Origin: Maribacter hydrothermalis | GTDB taxonomy: Bacteria > Bacteroidota > Bacteroidia > Flavobacteriales > Flavobacteriaceae | Reading direction: 5' to 3' | Length of the DNA stretch: 64,000 bases | NCBI RefSeq assembly: GCF_001913155.1 | Contig: NZ_CP018760.1 | Coordinates: 434,001-498,000, forward strand | Part shown: piece by piece, positions 27,845 through 36,021 of the stretch | How the letters are laid out: every line of letters begins with the position of its first letter | How positions within the stretch are numbered: the first letter of the stretch is position 1 | Translations under genes and position numbers: made by a program | Notes under the pieces: generated by a model | The model's input: the letters and a program-made list of their open reading frames with translations, nothing else | Told to the model about the DNA's origin: nothing | Database searches by the model: none

Positions 27845-28930
27845 TTAAACATTACTTTTCCGCAACTTAAACCAAACGTAAATCAAATCTAATTTTTTTC
27901 TCAATAAGGAACTTAGTAAAGGGTCTATTTTCTTACTAATTACGTAGGATACCAATATCATTATAATAGTAGTTGAAAAAAGCAAAGTGTACTTATTTAC
28001 TTTATCACTTAAATTATTGAAAATAATAAAACCAATAATTTGATGTATCAAATACAATGGATAAGTAAGAAGTCCAAGTTGGAGAAGCTTCGGTGAATTT
28101 AAAAAGTTTAGTTTTCCTTTAGAAATTAAAAACATCAGAATAAAGAATATAACAACTGTCGTAAATTTAATAGTAATTGAGTGAGGTACTTGATAAAAAA
28201 TTTCAAATTCCTCTTTTCTGACATTTAAATTATAATAGGATAGAAATAAACAAATAGACAATAACAGAACATGTTTTAATTTAAAAACACCATTAAAAAT
28301 TTGTAAAAACACCATGCCAGCAATAAAATAAGAACTCCATTCTAAAATAAATATATATTTTATTACTCGTAAAAGAAAAATCTCTTGATTAAGAAAAACT
28401 ATAAAAATGGAAAGTAAAATCCATATATAAATAAAGGTGTTTATATTAATTTTTTTTAACTTATTAGCAATAAGAAATAAGGCGATCATAATATAAAACC
28501 TCATTTCAATTACAAGCGACCAATACACCCCATCAATTGAGTCTACACCAAAATAGTCTTGAAACATGGTTAAATTAAATAATAGCTGTTTTAACGTTAC
28601 AAAGTATCTGGGAGCACCAAATATAAGAATTACCAAAAAAGTTAAAATAACACATAGCCAATAAACTGGATATAGCCTTGTAATTCGTGAAAACAAAAAC
28701 TTACTTAATGAATTACCTTTAATTGATAATGATATTACGAAACCACTTAGAATAAAAAAGAAGTCTACACCTAGATACCCGTATTTAAAGAATTGTCCTA
28801 TTTCGCCAAAATCTATGTTGGACATATTACCTTCCGCATAACCTCTAAATAAATAGTGATGCAAAAGAACGCTCATTGCCGCAATAAATCGAAATAAATC
28901 GATTTGGTAAAGTCTTTTTTGGTTGGTCAT
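27845..28930 (-). CDS. Acyltransferase 3 family membrane protein
   Basis: 361 residues from the ATG at 28928-28930; the longer frame begins inside the direct repeat and adds an unlikely hydrophobic leader, so the MTNQKRLYQIDLFRFIAAMS start is chosen. About ten membrane segments, with the family's start LFRFIAAMSVLLHHYLFRG (HH catalytic region) and FFFILSGFVI. The family transfers acyl groups to surface sugars or peptidoglycan. The gene is very AT-rich and is boxed in by the two HYC_CC_PP copies, so it is a cargo insertion with no evident link to metal resistance. Confidence 0.85.
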   Translation of the reverse strand: MTNQKRLYQIDLFRFIAAMSVLLHHYLFRGYAEGNMSNIDFGEIGQFFKYGYLGVDFFFILSGFVISLSIKGNSLSKFLFSRITRLYPVYWLCVILTFLVILIFGAPRYFVTLKQLLFNLTMFQDYFGVDSIDGVYWSLVIEMRFYIMIALFLIANKLKKININTFIYIWILLSIFIVFLNQEIFLLRVIKYIFILEWSSYFIAGMVFLQIFNGVFKLKHVLLLSICLFLSYYNLNVRKEEFEIFYQVPHSITIKFTTVVIFFILMFLISKGKLNFLNSPKLLQLGLLTYPLYLIHQIIGFIIFNNLSDKVNKYTLLFSTTIIMILVSYVISKKIDPLLSSLLRKKLDLIYVWFKLRKSNV

Positions 28931-29016
28931 ATAAAATGATTTATTATAAGAATTACTTCTAACAATTAAATAGCTATCGATAAAAAGCTTAATAATGTCC
29001 AAAAGATTGTACATAA

Positions 29017-29104
29017 AAAACATGCCCTAAACAGATAATCTGTTGGGCTCAATTTCCGATAAGAATCGGAACTATTTAATAAAATCAAATTAAGAAAATC
29101 TGGT
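29017..29104 (-). repeat. Direct repeat copy 2
   Basis: 88 bp identical to 27169-27256, offset exactly 1848 bp, carrying the same two hairpins. On the minus strand the distal hairpin is followed here by TTTTTT, a better terminator than copy 1. Confidence 0.85.
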
Positions 29105-29498
29105 GCAGCACTTGCACATCCTGTTTGACAAACGGAGGCGCATAATCCTCAAATGAAATAGTGTTAGAATCTATTCCATTAAAAAGATTTAAATAAGAAT
29201 AGGTAAATGAAGTAAAAAATACCTGTTGATCAAAAGAAAGTTGTTCAAATGAAACTTTCAATTCTTCTGCACCTTCTACTATTAACTGAGTATCTGTGCA
29301 ACAAGACTTTTGGGTGATATCTAAATTATTACAGTCAGCCTTTACGTTTTCCATTCCGCAAGACTTAACCTGCTCAACGATTGAAAAATCTACTAAAAGG
29401 TCACCACAATAGTGCATATCTACATTAAAGGACATTGTAGTCAAAAGAACTACAACAGCCATAAAAAAAGACATGAATTTGTGAATAAAAGATTTCAT
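29085..29498 (-). CDS. HYC_CC_PP family protein, copy 2
   Basis: 137 residues, ATG start. Same motifs as copy 1: MHYCGDL, KSCC, YAPPFVKQD. Protein identity to copy 1 is almost complete after residue 35, but the signal-peptide part differs, which points to duplication followed by divergence or to gene conversion of the 3' part. It is 77 bp downstream of the integrase in the same direction. Function unknown. Confidence 0.85.
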   Translation of the reverse strand: MKSFIHKFMSFFMAVVVLLTTMSFNVDMHYCGDLLVDFSIVEQVKSCGMENVKADCNNLDITQKSCCTDTQLIVEGAEELKVSFEQLSFDQQVFFTSFTYSYLNLFNGIDSNTISFEDYAPPFVKQDVQVLHQIFLI

Positions 29499-29575
29499 AA
29501 GTTACAAAACTACATTTTTTTAATCTTAATTAAAAAAATTAATATAAAACTTCAAATCTTTAATATAAAATTTTA

Positions 29576-30799
29576 TTAATTGATTTCTAATCGTTTTTTA
29601 AGTAAAATGATATCCGAGCTAATCTTTTCTTCTAGAACTCTAGCATAAATCTGTGTTGTTGAAATTTTTTTATGGCCCATTAACTTGGAAACAGTTTCAA
29701 TAGGCACACCATTAGAAAGCGTAACTGTAGTAGCAAAAGTATGCCTTGCCGAATGAAAAGTAATATTTTTATTAATCCCTATATCTGAAGTAATCTCTTT
29801 TAAGTAAAAGTTTATTTTTTGATTTGAAATAACTGGTAGCGCTCTTCCTTTATCAACGTTAGGATAATTTTCATATTTTTTTAAAATTGCAAGAGCCTTA
29901 TCCAATAAAGGAATTTTAACTAGTTGTTCATTTTTTTGTCTTCGAATGAAAATCCAAAAATCACCATCGATTCCTGGCTTAATATTTGCTTTGTTAAGCA
30001 ACTTAACATCACTATATGACAAACCTGTATAACAGGCAAAAACAAACAAATCCCTGACAATTTGATATTTCTTTTCTTTAAGTAATGAAACTTCAAAAGT
30101 TTCTAAATTCTCTTGTGTAAGAAATTGTTTTGTGAATTTATTAAATTTCAACTTGTATCGAACAAATGGATTTTTGTCCAACCATTCTAAATCCAATGCT
30201 AGATTCATCAATTTTCGAAGTCGCTCTAAATGCTTCATGACACCATTATTTCTCAATGGCTTTGAACTCTGTAAAGAAGGACCCTTTCTTAAATGCTGTT
30301 CAAAATCAATAATAAAACTACTACTAATTTGTTTTAAATAAATATCCTTTGTTTTTTTCTCTAATATCAGGAAACGCTTTAGATAATTTTCAGTTGTATA
30401 ATAATTTTTAAGTGTACCCATCTTTAGCTTACCCAACATACTTTTGTTATGGTAAGTAACTAACTCAAGCAAAGTTTTATGTTTTTCATCTTTCCCTACG
30501 AATCTATACTTTATAGATTTTGCGGTAATTAACTTACACTCGGATAAGAGCTCTTTTTGACAATCTAGTAATTTGAAATAAATTTGATTCAAATAAATAT
30601 TTAAAGCTTTAGCTTCAGGAGTTCGTGCTTTTGTTCTTTTAGACTTTGAGTCCCAGTTTTTAATTTTTGTTTGCCGTTGTAAACTAATTTCAGCCCTTTT
30701 ACCGTCAACCGTTACTCTTGCGTAAATTGGAGCTAAACCATCCTTTCCCTTAGATGTATTTAACCATAGATGAATACTAAATGTTCTTGAAGTTTGCAT
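29576..30799 (-). CDS. int: Tyrosine integrase of the mobile element (IntDOT-like)
   Basis: 407 residues. N-terminal arm-binding domain (FSIHLWLNTSKGKDGLAPIY), SAM-like core-binding domain near 110-220, catalytic domain after 230. Catalytic set: His349-x-x-Arg352 (FHSARHTFAT), His376 (LMGHKKIS) and the nucleophile Tyr385 (TTQIYARV). At the Arg-I position there is Ser261 (CYTGLSYSDV), as in the CTnDOT integrase and many Bacteroidetes relatives. The gene points away from the tRNA-Pro, about 230 bp from it, so the tRNA 3' end is the likely attachment site. Confidence 0.93.
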   Translation of the reverse strand: MQTSRTFSIHLWLNTSKGKDGLAPIYARVTVDGKRAEISLQRQTKIKNWDSKSKRTKARTPEAKALNIYLNQIYFKLLDCQKELLSECKLITAKSIKYRFVGKDEKHKTLLELVTYHNKSMLGKLKMGTLKNYYTTENYLKRFLILEKKTKDIYLKQISSSFIIDFEQHLRKGPSLQSSKPLRNNGVMKHLERLRKLMNLALDLEWLDKNPFVRYKLKFNKFTKQFLTQENLETFEVSLLKEKKYQIVRDLFVFACYTGLSYSDVKLLNKANIKPGIDGDFWIFIRRQKNEQLVKIPLLDKALAILKKYENYPNVDKGRALPVISNQKINFYLKEITSDIGINKNITFHSARHTFATTVTLSNGVPIETVSKLMGHKKISTTQIYARVLEEKISSDIILLKKRLEIN

Positions 30800-30835
30800 A
30801 AACTGTCGCTTTAAATTAAAAATCGATTTGTATTT

Positions 30836-30924
30836 CGAAAGTCAAATCGAAGCGAAAGTCAAACGCTAAGTAATTACAATATAATGAAAAATTACGGCAA
30901 TAAATAGGTAACCGAATAGGTAAC
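30836..30924. repeat. Short direct repeats in the int-tRNA interval (possible arm-type sites)
   Basis: CGAAAGTCAAA occurs at 30836-30846 and 30853-30863 (period 17); AATAGGTAAC occurs at 30903-30912 and 30915-30924 (period 12). Repeated short boxes between an integrase gene and its attachment site often bind the integrase arm domain or an excisionase; not proven here. Confidence 0.45.
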
Positions 30925-30939
30925 TCTTGTTTTGATATT

Positions 30940-30999
30940 AAAGCTAATCATATGAGTTCAATAAAAATTAAAAACACTGAATATCATATGATTAGCTTT
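30940..30999. repeat. Perfect 16-bp inverted repeat with 28-bp spacer next to attachment site
   Basis: AAAGCTAATCATATGA (30940-30955) and its exact complement (30984-30999). It lies between int and the tRNA. It could be a protein-binding dyad for integration/excision or a cruciform/transcription stop. Confidence 0.7.
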
Positions 31000-31018
31000 T
31001 TAGTAATGTTTACTAAAA
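30998..31018 (-). terminator. Hairpin directly downstream of tRNA-Pro
   Basis: TTTTAGTAA-tgt-TTACTAAAA, a perfect 9-bp stem 9 nt past the tRNA 3' end on the minus strand. Likely a transcription stop for the tRNA; AT-only composition makes it weak. Confidence 0.5.
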
Positions 31019-31027
31019 CACTATTCG

Positions 31028-31101
31028 TCGGGATGACAGGATTTGAACCTGCGACCACTCGACCCCCAGCCGAGTGCGCTACCGGACTGCGCTACATCCC
31101 G
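31028..31101 (-). tRNA. tRNA-Pro (anticodon GGG)
   Basis: 74 nt on the minus strand. Acceptor stem CGGGATG/CATCCCG (31095-31101 with 31029-31035), discriminator A at 31028, no encoded CCA. D-arm with GTAGCGCAGTCCGGTAGCGC; anticodon arm CTCGG-CTGGGGG-TCGAG giving anticodon GGG (Pro; CCC/CCU); T-loop GGTTCAAATCC. The gene is intact, so the mobile element on its 3' side has restored the tRNA end, as is usual for tRNA-targeting integrases. Confidence 0.95.
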
Positions 31102-31276
31102 AAATTAAAATGGAAACAAATCTCCATAAATATTAAATAGTTTTTCAACAAGTTAAGATTCACTGTAGTGCAGTTTATCCTAAGTGTAATCGAAGGGCTA
31201 CCTCCTAAAAATTCCGAATGCAAAAATAGAGAAGTTCTACAGATTACTATCTATCTTTTTCTAAAACTTAAATTAT

Positions 31277-32191
31277 TTACCGCAACGAAATTATCCAATC
31301 AACCATTCTATCTCCCCAATTCTTCAAATGCTCATCATGTAAACCTAAGCCAAATCCGTGTCCGCCTTTTGGATATATGTGCATTGTTGCAGAAACCCCT
31401 TTTTCCTTTAATGCTTTATAGAATAACAAGCTATTTTCTACAGGTACTACCGTATCATCGGTAGCATGGACTAAAAAAGTGGGTGGCGTTTGTGCTGTAA
31501 CTTGTTTTTCATTAGAAAAATAGTCATCCAATTCTAATGATACATTCTCCCCTATTAAATTTTTCTTAGACCCACTATGTGTATCAGGCCCAAAAGAAAT
31601 AACGGGATAACCTAAAGCCATAAAATCTGGTCGTGCACTTTCATTATCAACAGTATCAACTAGTTCATAAACCTTTTCATTAAAATGTGTTCCTAACGTG
31701 GATGCTAGGTGACCTCCAGCAGAAAATCCTATTATTCCAATTTTATCCGACTTTATATTAAATTTATCAGCTTTATTTCTTACCAACCGTATTGCTCTTT
31801 GCGCATCTATTAGTGGAACATACTTTTTGTTGGTTTGTGAAACATCAGACGGTAAACGGTATTTCACTACAATACCCGCTATACCTTTACTATTCAAAAA
31901 CTTTGCAATATCTGTGCCTTCCCAATCATAGGCCAGTATACCATATCCGCCTCCTGGAAATATTATAACTGCTTCACCCGTAGCGTTTTGCTTTGACGGT
32001 AAATACACATCTATTGTAGGTTCTTGAACTTTGCTTATTCGTAAAATTCCGTTTTGTTCATGTATTTCTTTTTCTGTACTCTTTACATGATTAGGAATTT
32101 TATTCTTTGGCCATAAGGGCATAATGGTATCTTGGGCGAAAATACCGTTCACCAGTACTAACATTAACAATAATTGTCTGTTTTTCATCAT
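31277..32191 (-). CDS. Secreted alpha/beta-hydrolase (acetylxylan-esterase/BD-FAE-like)
   Basis: 304 residues with a short signal peptide (LLLMLVLVNGIFA). The oxyanion motif FPGGGYGILAYDWEG and nucleophile elbow GIIGFSAGGHLAS are clear; a late Asp in FLVHATDDTVVP and His in YPKGGHGFGLG complete the triad. The protein is of the bifunctional feruloyl/acetyl-xylan-esterase-like group that removes ester groups from plant or algal glycans. It is the first chromosomal gene beyond the tRNA and is co-directional with the VanX-like gene (12 bp). Confidence 0.85.
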   Translation of the reverse strand: MMKNRQLLLMLVLVNGIFAQDTIMPLWPKNKIPNHVKSTEKEIHEQNGILRISKVQEPTIDVYLPSKQNATGEAVIIFPGGGYGILAYDWEGTDIAKFLNSKGIAGIVVKYRLPSDVSQTNKKYVPLIDAQRAIRLVRNKADKFNIKSDKIGIIGFSAGGHLASTLGTHFNEKVYELVDTVDNESARPDFMALGYPVISFGPDTHSGSKKNLIGENVSLELDDYFSNEKQVTAQTPPTFLVHATDDTVVPVENSLLFYKALKEKGVSATMHIYPKGGHGFGLGLHDEHLKNWGDRMVDWIISLR

Positions 32192-32203
32192 ATATAATTT
32201 ATA

Positions 32204-32935
32204 CTATTCACAATCCCATGTAAAGTTTGCTATTGGGTCGTTTGATGCTCCTTGTAAATTATAATGCCACCATTCTGTGCGCGTTGACCAAAACCCATAT
32301 TTCTCCATGGTTTCTTTCAACAGTTTTCTATTGTCAAGAATATCTTGGGGTAAATCAAAATTATCATGATAAGCACGTTTTCCAAAAAAATCAAAATCTG
32401 AAGGCATATTCAATTCCTTTCCGTCTAAAGTGACTAAAGTAATGTCTACTGCCCCACCCTTATTGTGTATGGAACCTTTAACAGGATTGGCAACGTATTG
32501 CGGATTAGGGACTATTTTCCACATCTTATACTGCACAGAATTGGGCCTGTAGCAATCATAGAATTTTATCTTTACTCCGTGTTTTTTAAACTCTTCATTT
32601 GCTTTTAATAATGCCTTAACCGTCTTTGCCCTAGTATAGCATTCGCCGCAATCATACACCTGTTCTTTCAAGAAATTATTATTCGTTGCATATCTTAGAT
32701 CATAAGCAAATCCGTCGCTATAGTCTGCTAAACGAACAAATGTAGTATCCGCAACACCTTCCAGACTTTTAAACATAGGTTTTTCAACCTTTGGCTCATT
32801 GACAGAGTCAATTTCAGTTTCTACAGTTTGTTTTTCATTTGCGACTGCACTTGTACTTTTAGCATCTTCTTTACAACCTAACGCTACCATAAGGACTGCC
32901 CAAGACAAAAGCCCTTTTATTCTATTCGTAAACAT
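32204..32935 (-). CDS. Lipoprotein D-Ala-D-Ala dipeptidase (VanX-type, M15 family)
   Basis: 243 residues with lipoprotein signal (WAVLMVALGCK). The zinc site of M15D is complete: His157 and Asp164 in SIHNKGGAVDITLVTLDG, Glu221 and His224 in EWWHYNL. Enzymes of this type cleave D-Ala-D-Ala; lipidated periplasmic forms in Bacteroidetes are thought to recycle cell-wall peptides rather than give vancomycin resistance. An Arg in YDCYRPNSVQYKMW is the usual active-site Arg. Co-directional with the esterase, with no obvious shared role. Confidence 0.9.
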   Translation of the reverse strand: MFTNRIKGLLSWAVLMVALGCKEDAKSTSAVANEKQTVETEIDSVNEPKVEKPMFKSLEGVADTTFVRLADYSDGFAYDLRYATNNNFLKEQVYDCGECYTRAKTVKALLKANEEFKKHGVKIKFYDCYRPNSVQYKMWKIVPNPQYVANPVKGSIHNKGGAVDITLVTLDGKELNMPSDFDFFGKRAYHDNFDLPQDILDNRKLLKETMEKYGFWSTRTEWWHYNLQGASNDPIANFTWDCE

Positions 32936-33051
32936 GTTTAAATTTAATTTGTGTTTGAAGATACAGATTTTAAACAGAGGTGCTTTATCTTTAAAGTAGT
33001 TTCAGTATACAGGAAATCAAAAATAGTATCGAATCAATTCATCTTAAAACT

Positions 33052-34176
33052 ATGAACAAAAACATATTTCTAATCTTGACTTTAGCAATTTTAGGTTTCT
33101 CTTGTAAGAATGATAAGAAGTCATCACAAATGTTTAAAGAAAAATCAGAATCTCCATGGCTCTTGGGTTTTCAGAAAACTGAGCTTAACCCCATAATGCA
33201 ACCAGATTCAACATATACATTCTTAGATCCAATTTCTAAAAATGAAGTTCGTTGGCAAAAGGCTGATGTTTTTAATCCGGGAGCCATCGTAAAAAATGAT
33301 ACAGTATTTTTATTGTTTAGGGCAGAAGATAACCCTGATGCTATTTTAGGAGAAAGAACCTCACGCATTGGATTAGCTTATAGTACTGACGGAATAAACT
33401 TTACAAAATATCCAAAACCCGTACTTTTTCCTGATAACGATGAATTTGCAAAGTGGGATCAACCCGGTGGTATTGAAGACCCTAGAATTGTGGAAACACC
33501 CGAAGGCACTTACATTATGCTCTATACCAGTTGGAACAATGATGTTGCCAGACTTTCAAGTGCTACGTCTAAAGATTTAAAAAATTGGACAAAAAAAGGT
33601 CCGGTTTTTGAAAATGCCTATGAAGGAAAATATTTAAACGAATGGAGCAAATCTGGTTCAATTGTTACTGAATTGGTTGATGGGCGATTAATCGCTAAAA
33701 AAATAAACGACAAGTATCTCATGTATTGGGGCGAGCTATTCGTTAACCTTGCTACTTCGGAAAATGGTGTCGATTGGGAGCCGAGCTTAACTGAAAATGG
33801 CGATTTGCTTCATAGTTTTAAACCAACTTTAAATGAATTTGATAGCCATTTAACCGAGCCGGGGCCTCCCGCGCTTTATACAGATGCAGGTATACTTTTA
33901 CTGTATAATGGAAAAAATTTAAGTGGAGATGGCGCTACTACTAAATACCCCGAAGGTACCTATTGTGGTGGTCAAGTTTTATTTGATAAAAATGACCCTA
34001 CAAAAATGATAGAAAGAATGGAGGTACCTTTCATTTGCCCAAGCTTACCTCATGAAATTAGTGGACAATATAAAGCAGGAACTACCTTTATTCAAGGTCT
34101 TGTCTATTATAATGACAAATGGTTTTTGTATTATGGCACTGCCGATTCTATGGTAGGTTTGGCAATTAAAGAATAA
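33052..34176 (+). CDS. GH130-like glycosidase/phosphorylase lipoprotein
   Basis: 374 residues with lipoprotein signal (ILTLAILGFSCK). Five-bladed propeller features of GH43/GH130: LFRAEDNPDAILGERTSRIG, a catalytic Asp in GGIEDPRIVETPEGTY, AYSTDGINFT, and FLYYGTADSMVGLA near the end. GH130 enzymes act on beta-mannosides or, in other subgroups, on different linkages, by phosphorolysis or hydrolysis; the subgroup cannot be set by eye. Being exported it is more likely a hydrolase. It is 57 bp upstream of the sulfatase in the same direction. Confidence 0.82.
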   Translation: MNKNIFLILTLAILGFSCKNDKKSSQMFKEKSESPWLLGFQKTELNPIMQPDSTYTFLDPISKNEVRWQKADVFNPGAIVKNDTVFLLFRAEDNPDAILGERTSRIGLAYSTDGINFTKYPKPVLFPDNDEFAKWDQPGGIEDPRIVETPEGTYIMLYTSWNNDVARLSSATSKDLKNWTKKGPVFENAYEGKYLNEWSKSGSIVTELVDGRLIAKKINDKYLMYWGELFVNLATSENGVDWEPSLTENGDLLHSFKPTLNEFDSHLTEPGPPALYTDAGILLLYNGKNLSGDGATTKYPEGTYCGGQVLFDKNDPTKMIERMEVPFICPSLPHEISGQYKAGTTFIQGLVYYNDKWFLYYGTADSMVGLAIKE

Positions 34177-34233
34177 TTATTTAGGTTATAAACTCTTTCT
34201 AACCCCCAATAGAATTTAAGTATAAAATTATTT

Positions 34234-36018
34234 ATGAAATCCCTAAAAATCACTGCTTGTCTTCTTTTATTATTCACGACATCTTGTGCAGAAAAGGTAA
34301 AAGAAAACAGTTCAAAATCTGAAATTAAAAAACCCAATGTAATTCTTTTTTTAGCCGATGATCAAGGCTGGGGAGATTTAAACAGCAGTGGTAATAGAAA
34401 TTTAAACACACCAAATATAGATGCATTAAAAACCAACGGTGCATCGTTCAATAATTTCTATGTACAGCCAGTTTGTTCGCCTACTAGGGCAGAGATTTTA
34501 ACGGGTAGATATTTTACCCGTACTGGCGTTTATGAAACTTCTTCTGGTGGTGAGCGCATAAATTTAAATGAAACCACCATAGCAGATATACTTAAAAAAG
34601 CAGGTTACCACACGGCAGCTTTTGGAAAATGGCACAATGGTATGCAACCGCCATATCACCCCAATAGTAGAGGGTTTGATGAGTACTACGGATTCGCATC
34701 TGGTCATTGGGGCAACTATTTTAGCCCTATGTTAGAGCATAATGGAACATTGGTAAAAGGTAACGGGTTTTTAGTTGATGACCTAACGGATAAAGGACTC
34801 GAGTTTATAGAAAATAACAAGACGGAACCCTTTTTCCTCTACTTACCTTACAATACTCCACATAGTCCAATGCAAGTTCCCGATGAGTTTTGGAATAAAA
34901 TGAAGGACAAGTCTTTTGATTTCTTATCTGATGAGCACGTTAATGAAGACCTACAGTTTACCAAAGCGGCCTTGGCAATGGTCGAGAATATTGATTACAA
35001 TGTTGGAAGAATTACAGACAAAGTTAAAAGTCTAAACCTTGAAGATGAAACAATAATCATTTACCTATCTGATAACGGACCTAATGCTTATCGTTGGAAT
35101 GGTGGCATGAAAGGAAAAAAAGGAAATGTTGATGAAGGAGGCGTGCGTACTCCCTTTTACATACAATGGACCAACCACATTCAAAAAGGATTCATGATTG
35201 ATGAAATTGCTAGTGGTATTGATATTTTACCCACCTTAACCGGACTATTATCCATACCCCTACGAACCAAAATGCCTATTGATGGAGAAGATTTAAGCCC
35301 CTTACTTTTAGGAGAAACTATTGAAAATAAAAATCGTTTCATCTATAACCATTGGAACGGTAAAACAAGTATACGAAGTCAAAATTTTAGACTAGATAAT
35401 GAAAACAGACTATACGATATTACCAATGACAGAGCGCAATTAAAAGACATCGCCAGTTCTAATACCGACATAGTTAAAGTAATGCTTGAAGCTAAGAATA
35501 ACTGGGAAATTGAAACTATTAATACCACAAAAGAGAATGATAATCGTGCTTTTACTTTAGGATACCCCAAAGCTATTTATACGCAATTACCGGCCAGAGA
35601 TGGTGAAGCTCATGGTAATATTAAGCGGAGTAACCGCTGGCCAAACGATTCTTTTTTTACCAATTGGAAATCTGTCAATGATGCTATTACCTGGAATGTA
35701 GAAATACTGGAAGAAGGACGTTTTCAGGTTAAAATGTATTATACCTGCCCAGAAAAGGATTTAGGTGCAATTGTAGAACTAAGTTTTGAAACCAGCAAAA
35801 TCGCCGCAAAAATAACCAAACCTTTTAACCCTCCCCTTGTGGGTAAAGAAGAAGATCGTGTACCCAGAATGGAATCCTATGTAAAGGAGTTTAAACCATT
35901 AAACTTAGGAGTAATGACTTTACCTAAAGGAAAAGGAACATTAACCCTTAAAGCAATAAAAGTGCCTAACGGCCAAGTTGGGGATTTTAGATTACTTCAA
36001 TTTAAAAAGGTAGAATAG
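34234..36018 (+). CDS. Sulfatase (S1 family, formylglycine-dependent), lipoprotein
   Basis: 594 residues with lipoprotein signal (CLLLLFTTSCAE). The metal-binding start FLADDQGWGDLN and the formylglycine signature CSPTRAEILTGR with Cys81 are present; GKWHNG and LSDNGPNA follow. Residues ~430-594 form an extra beta-rich domain (from RDGEAHGNIKRSNRWP) beyond the usual sulfatase core. It would remove sulfate esters from a marine polysaccharide in the periplasm. Maturation needs a formylglycine-generating enzyme or anSME, not seen in the window. It shares the direction of the GH130-like gene. Confidence 0.92.
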   Translation: MKSLKITACLLLLFTTSCAEKVKENSSKSEIKKPNVILFLADDQGWGDLNSSGNRNLNTPNIDALKTNGASFNNFYVQPVCSPTRAEILTGRYFTRTGVYETSSGGERINLNETTIADILKKAGYHTAAFGKWHNGMQPPYHPNSRGFDEYYGFASGHWGNYFSPMLEHNGTLVKGNGFLVDDLTDKGLEFIENNKTEPFFLYLPYNTPHSPMQVPDEFWNKMKDKSFDFLSDEHVNEDLQFTKAALAMVENIDYNVGRITDKVKSLNLEDETIIIYLSDNGPNAYRWNGGMKGKKGNVDEGGVRTPFYIQWTNHIQKGFMIDEIASGIDILPTLTGLLSIPLRTKMPIDGEDLSPLLLGETIENKNRFIYNHWNGKTSIRSQNFRLDNENRLYDITNDRAQLKDIASSNTDIVKVMLEAKNNWEIETINTTKENDNRAFTLGYPKAIYTQLPARDGEAHGNIKRSNRWPNDSFFTNWKSVNDAITWNVEILEEGRFQVKMYYTCPEKDLGAIVELSFETSKIAAKITKPFNPPLVGKEEDRVPRMESYVKEFKPLNLGVMTLPKGKGTLTLKAIKVPNGQVGDFRLLQFKKVE

Positions 36019-36021
36019 CTT

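Noticed and set aside
27169..29498. Composite transposon with the two repeats as insertion-sequence ends
   Set aside because: The repeats encode HYC_CC_PP proteins, carry no transposase, and are direct repeats without short terminal inverted repeats.
31028..31101. tRNA gene as a possible pseudo-tRNA left by the element
   Set aside because: All stems pair, the discriminator and T-loop are normal and the anticodon is GGG, so it is a functional copy.
1..31101. CRISPR array or toxin-antitoxin module in the mobile element
   Set aside because: No regularly spaced repeats and no recognisable toxin or antitoxin pair was seen.
30952..31140. Plus-strand open frame covering the tRNA-Pro region
   Set aside because: It runs across the tRNA gene on the opposite strand and gives no sensible protein; the tRNA explains the sequence.
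32204..32935. VanX-like enzyme as evidence of vancomycin resistance
   Set aside because: No vanA, vanH, vanR or vanS neighbours; periplasmic lipoprotein forms in Bacteroidetes are probably cell-wall recycling enzymes.
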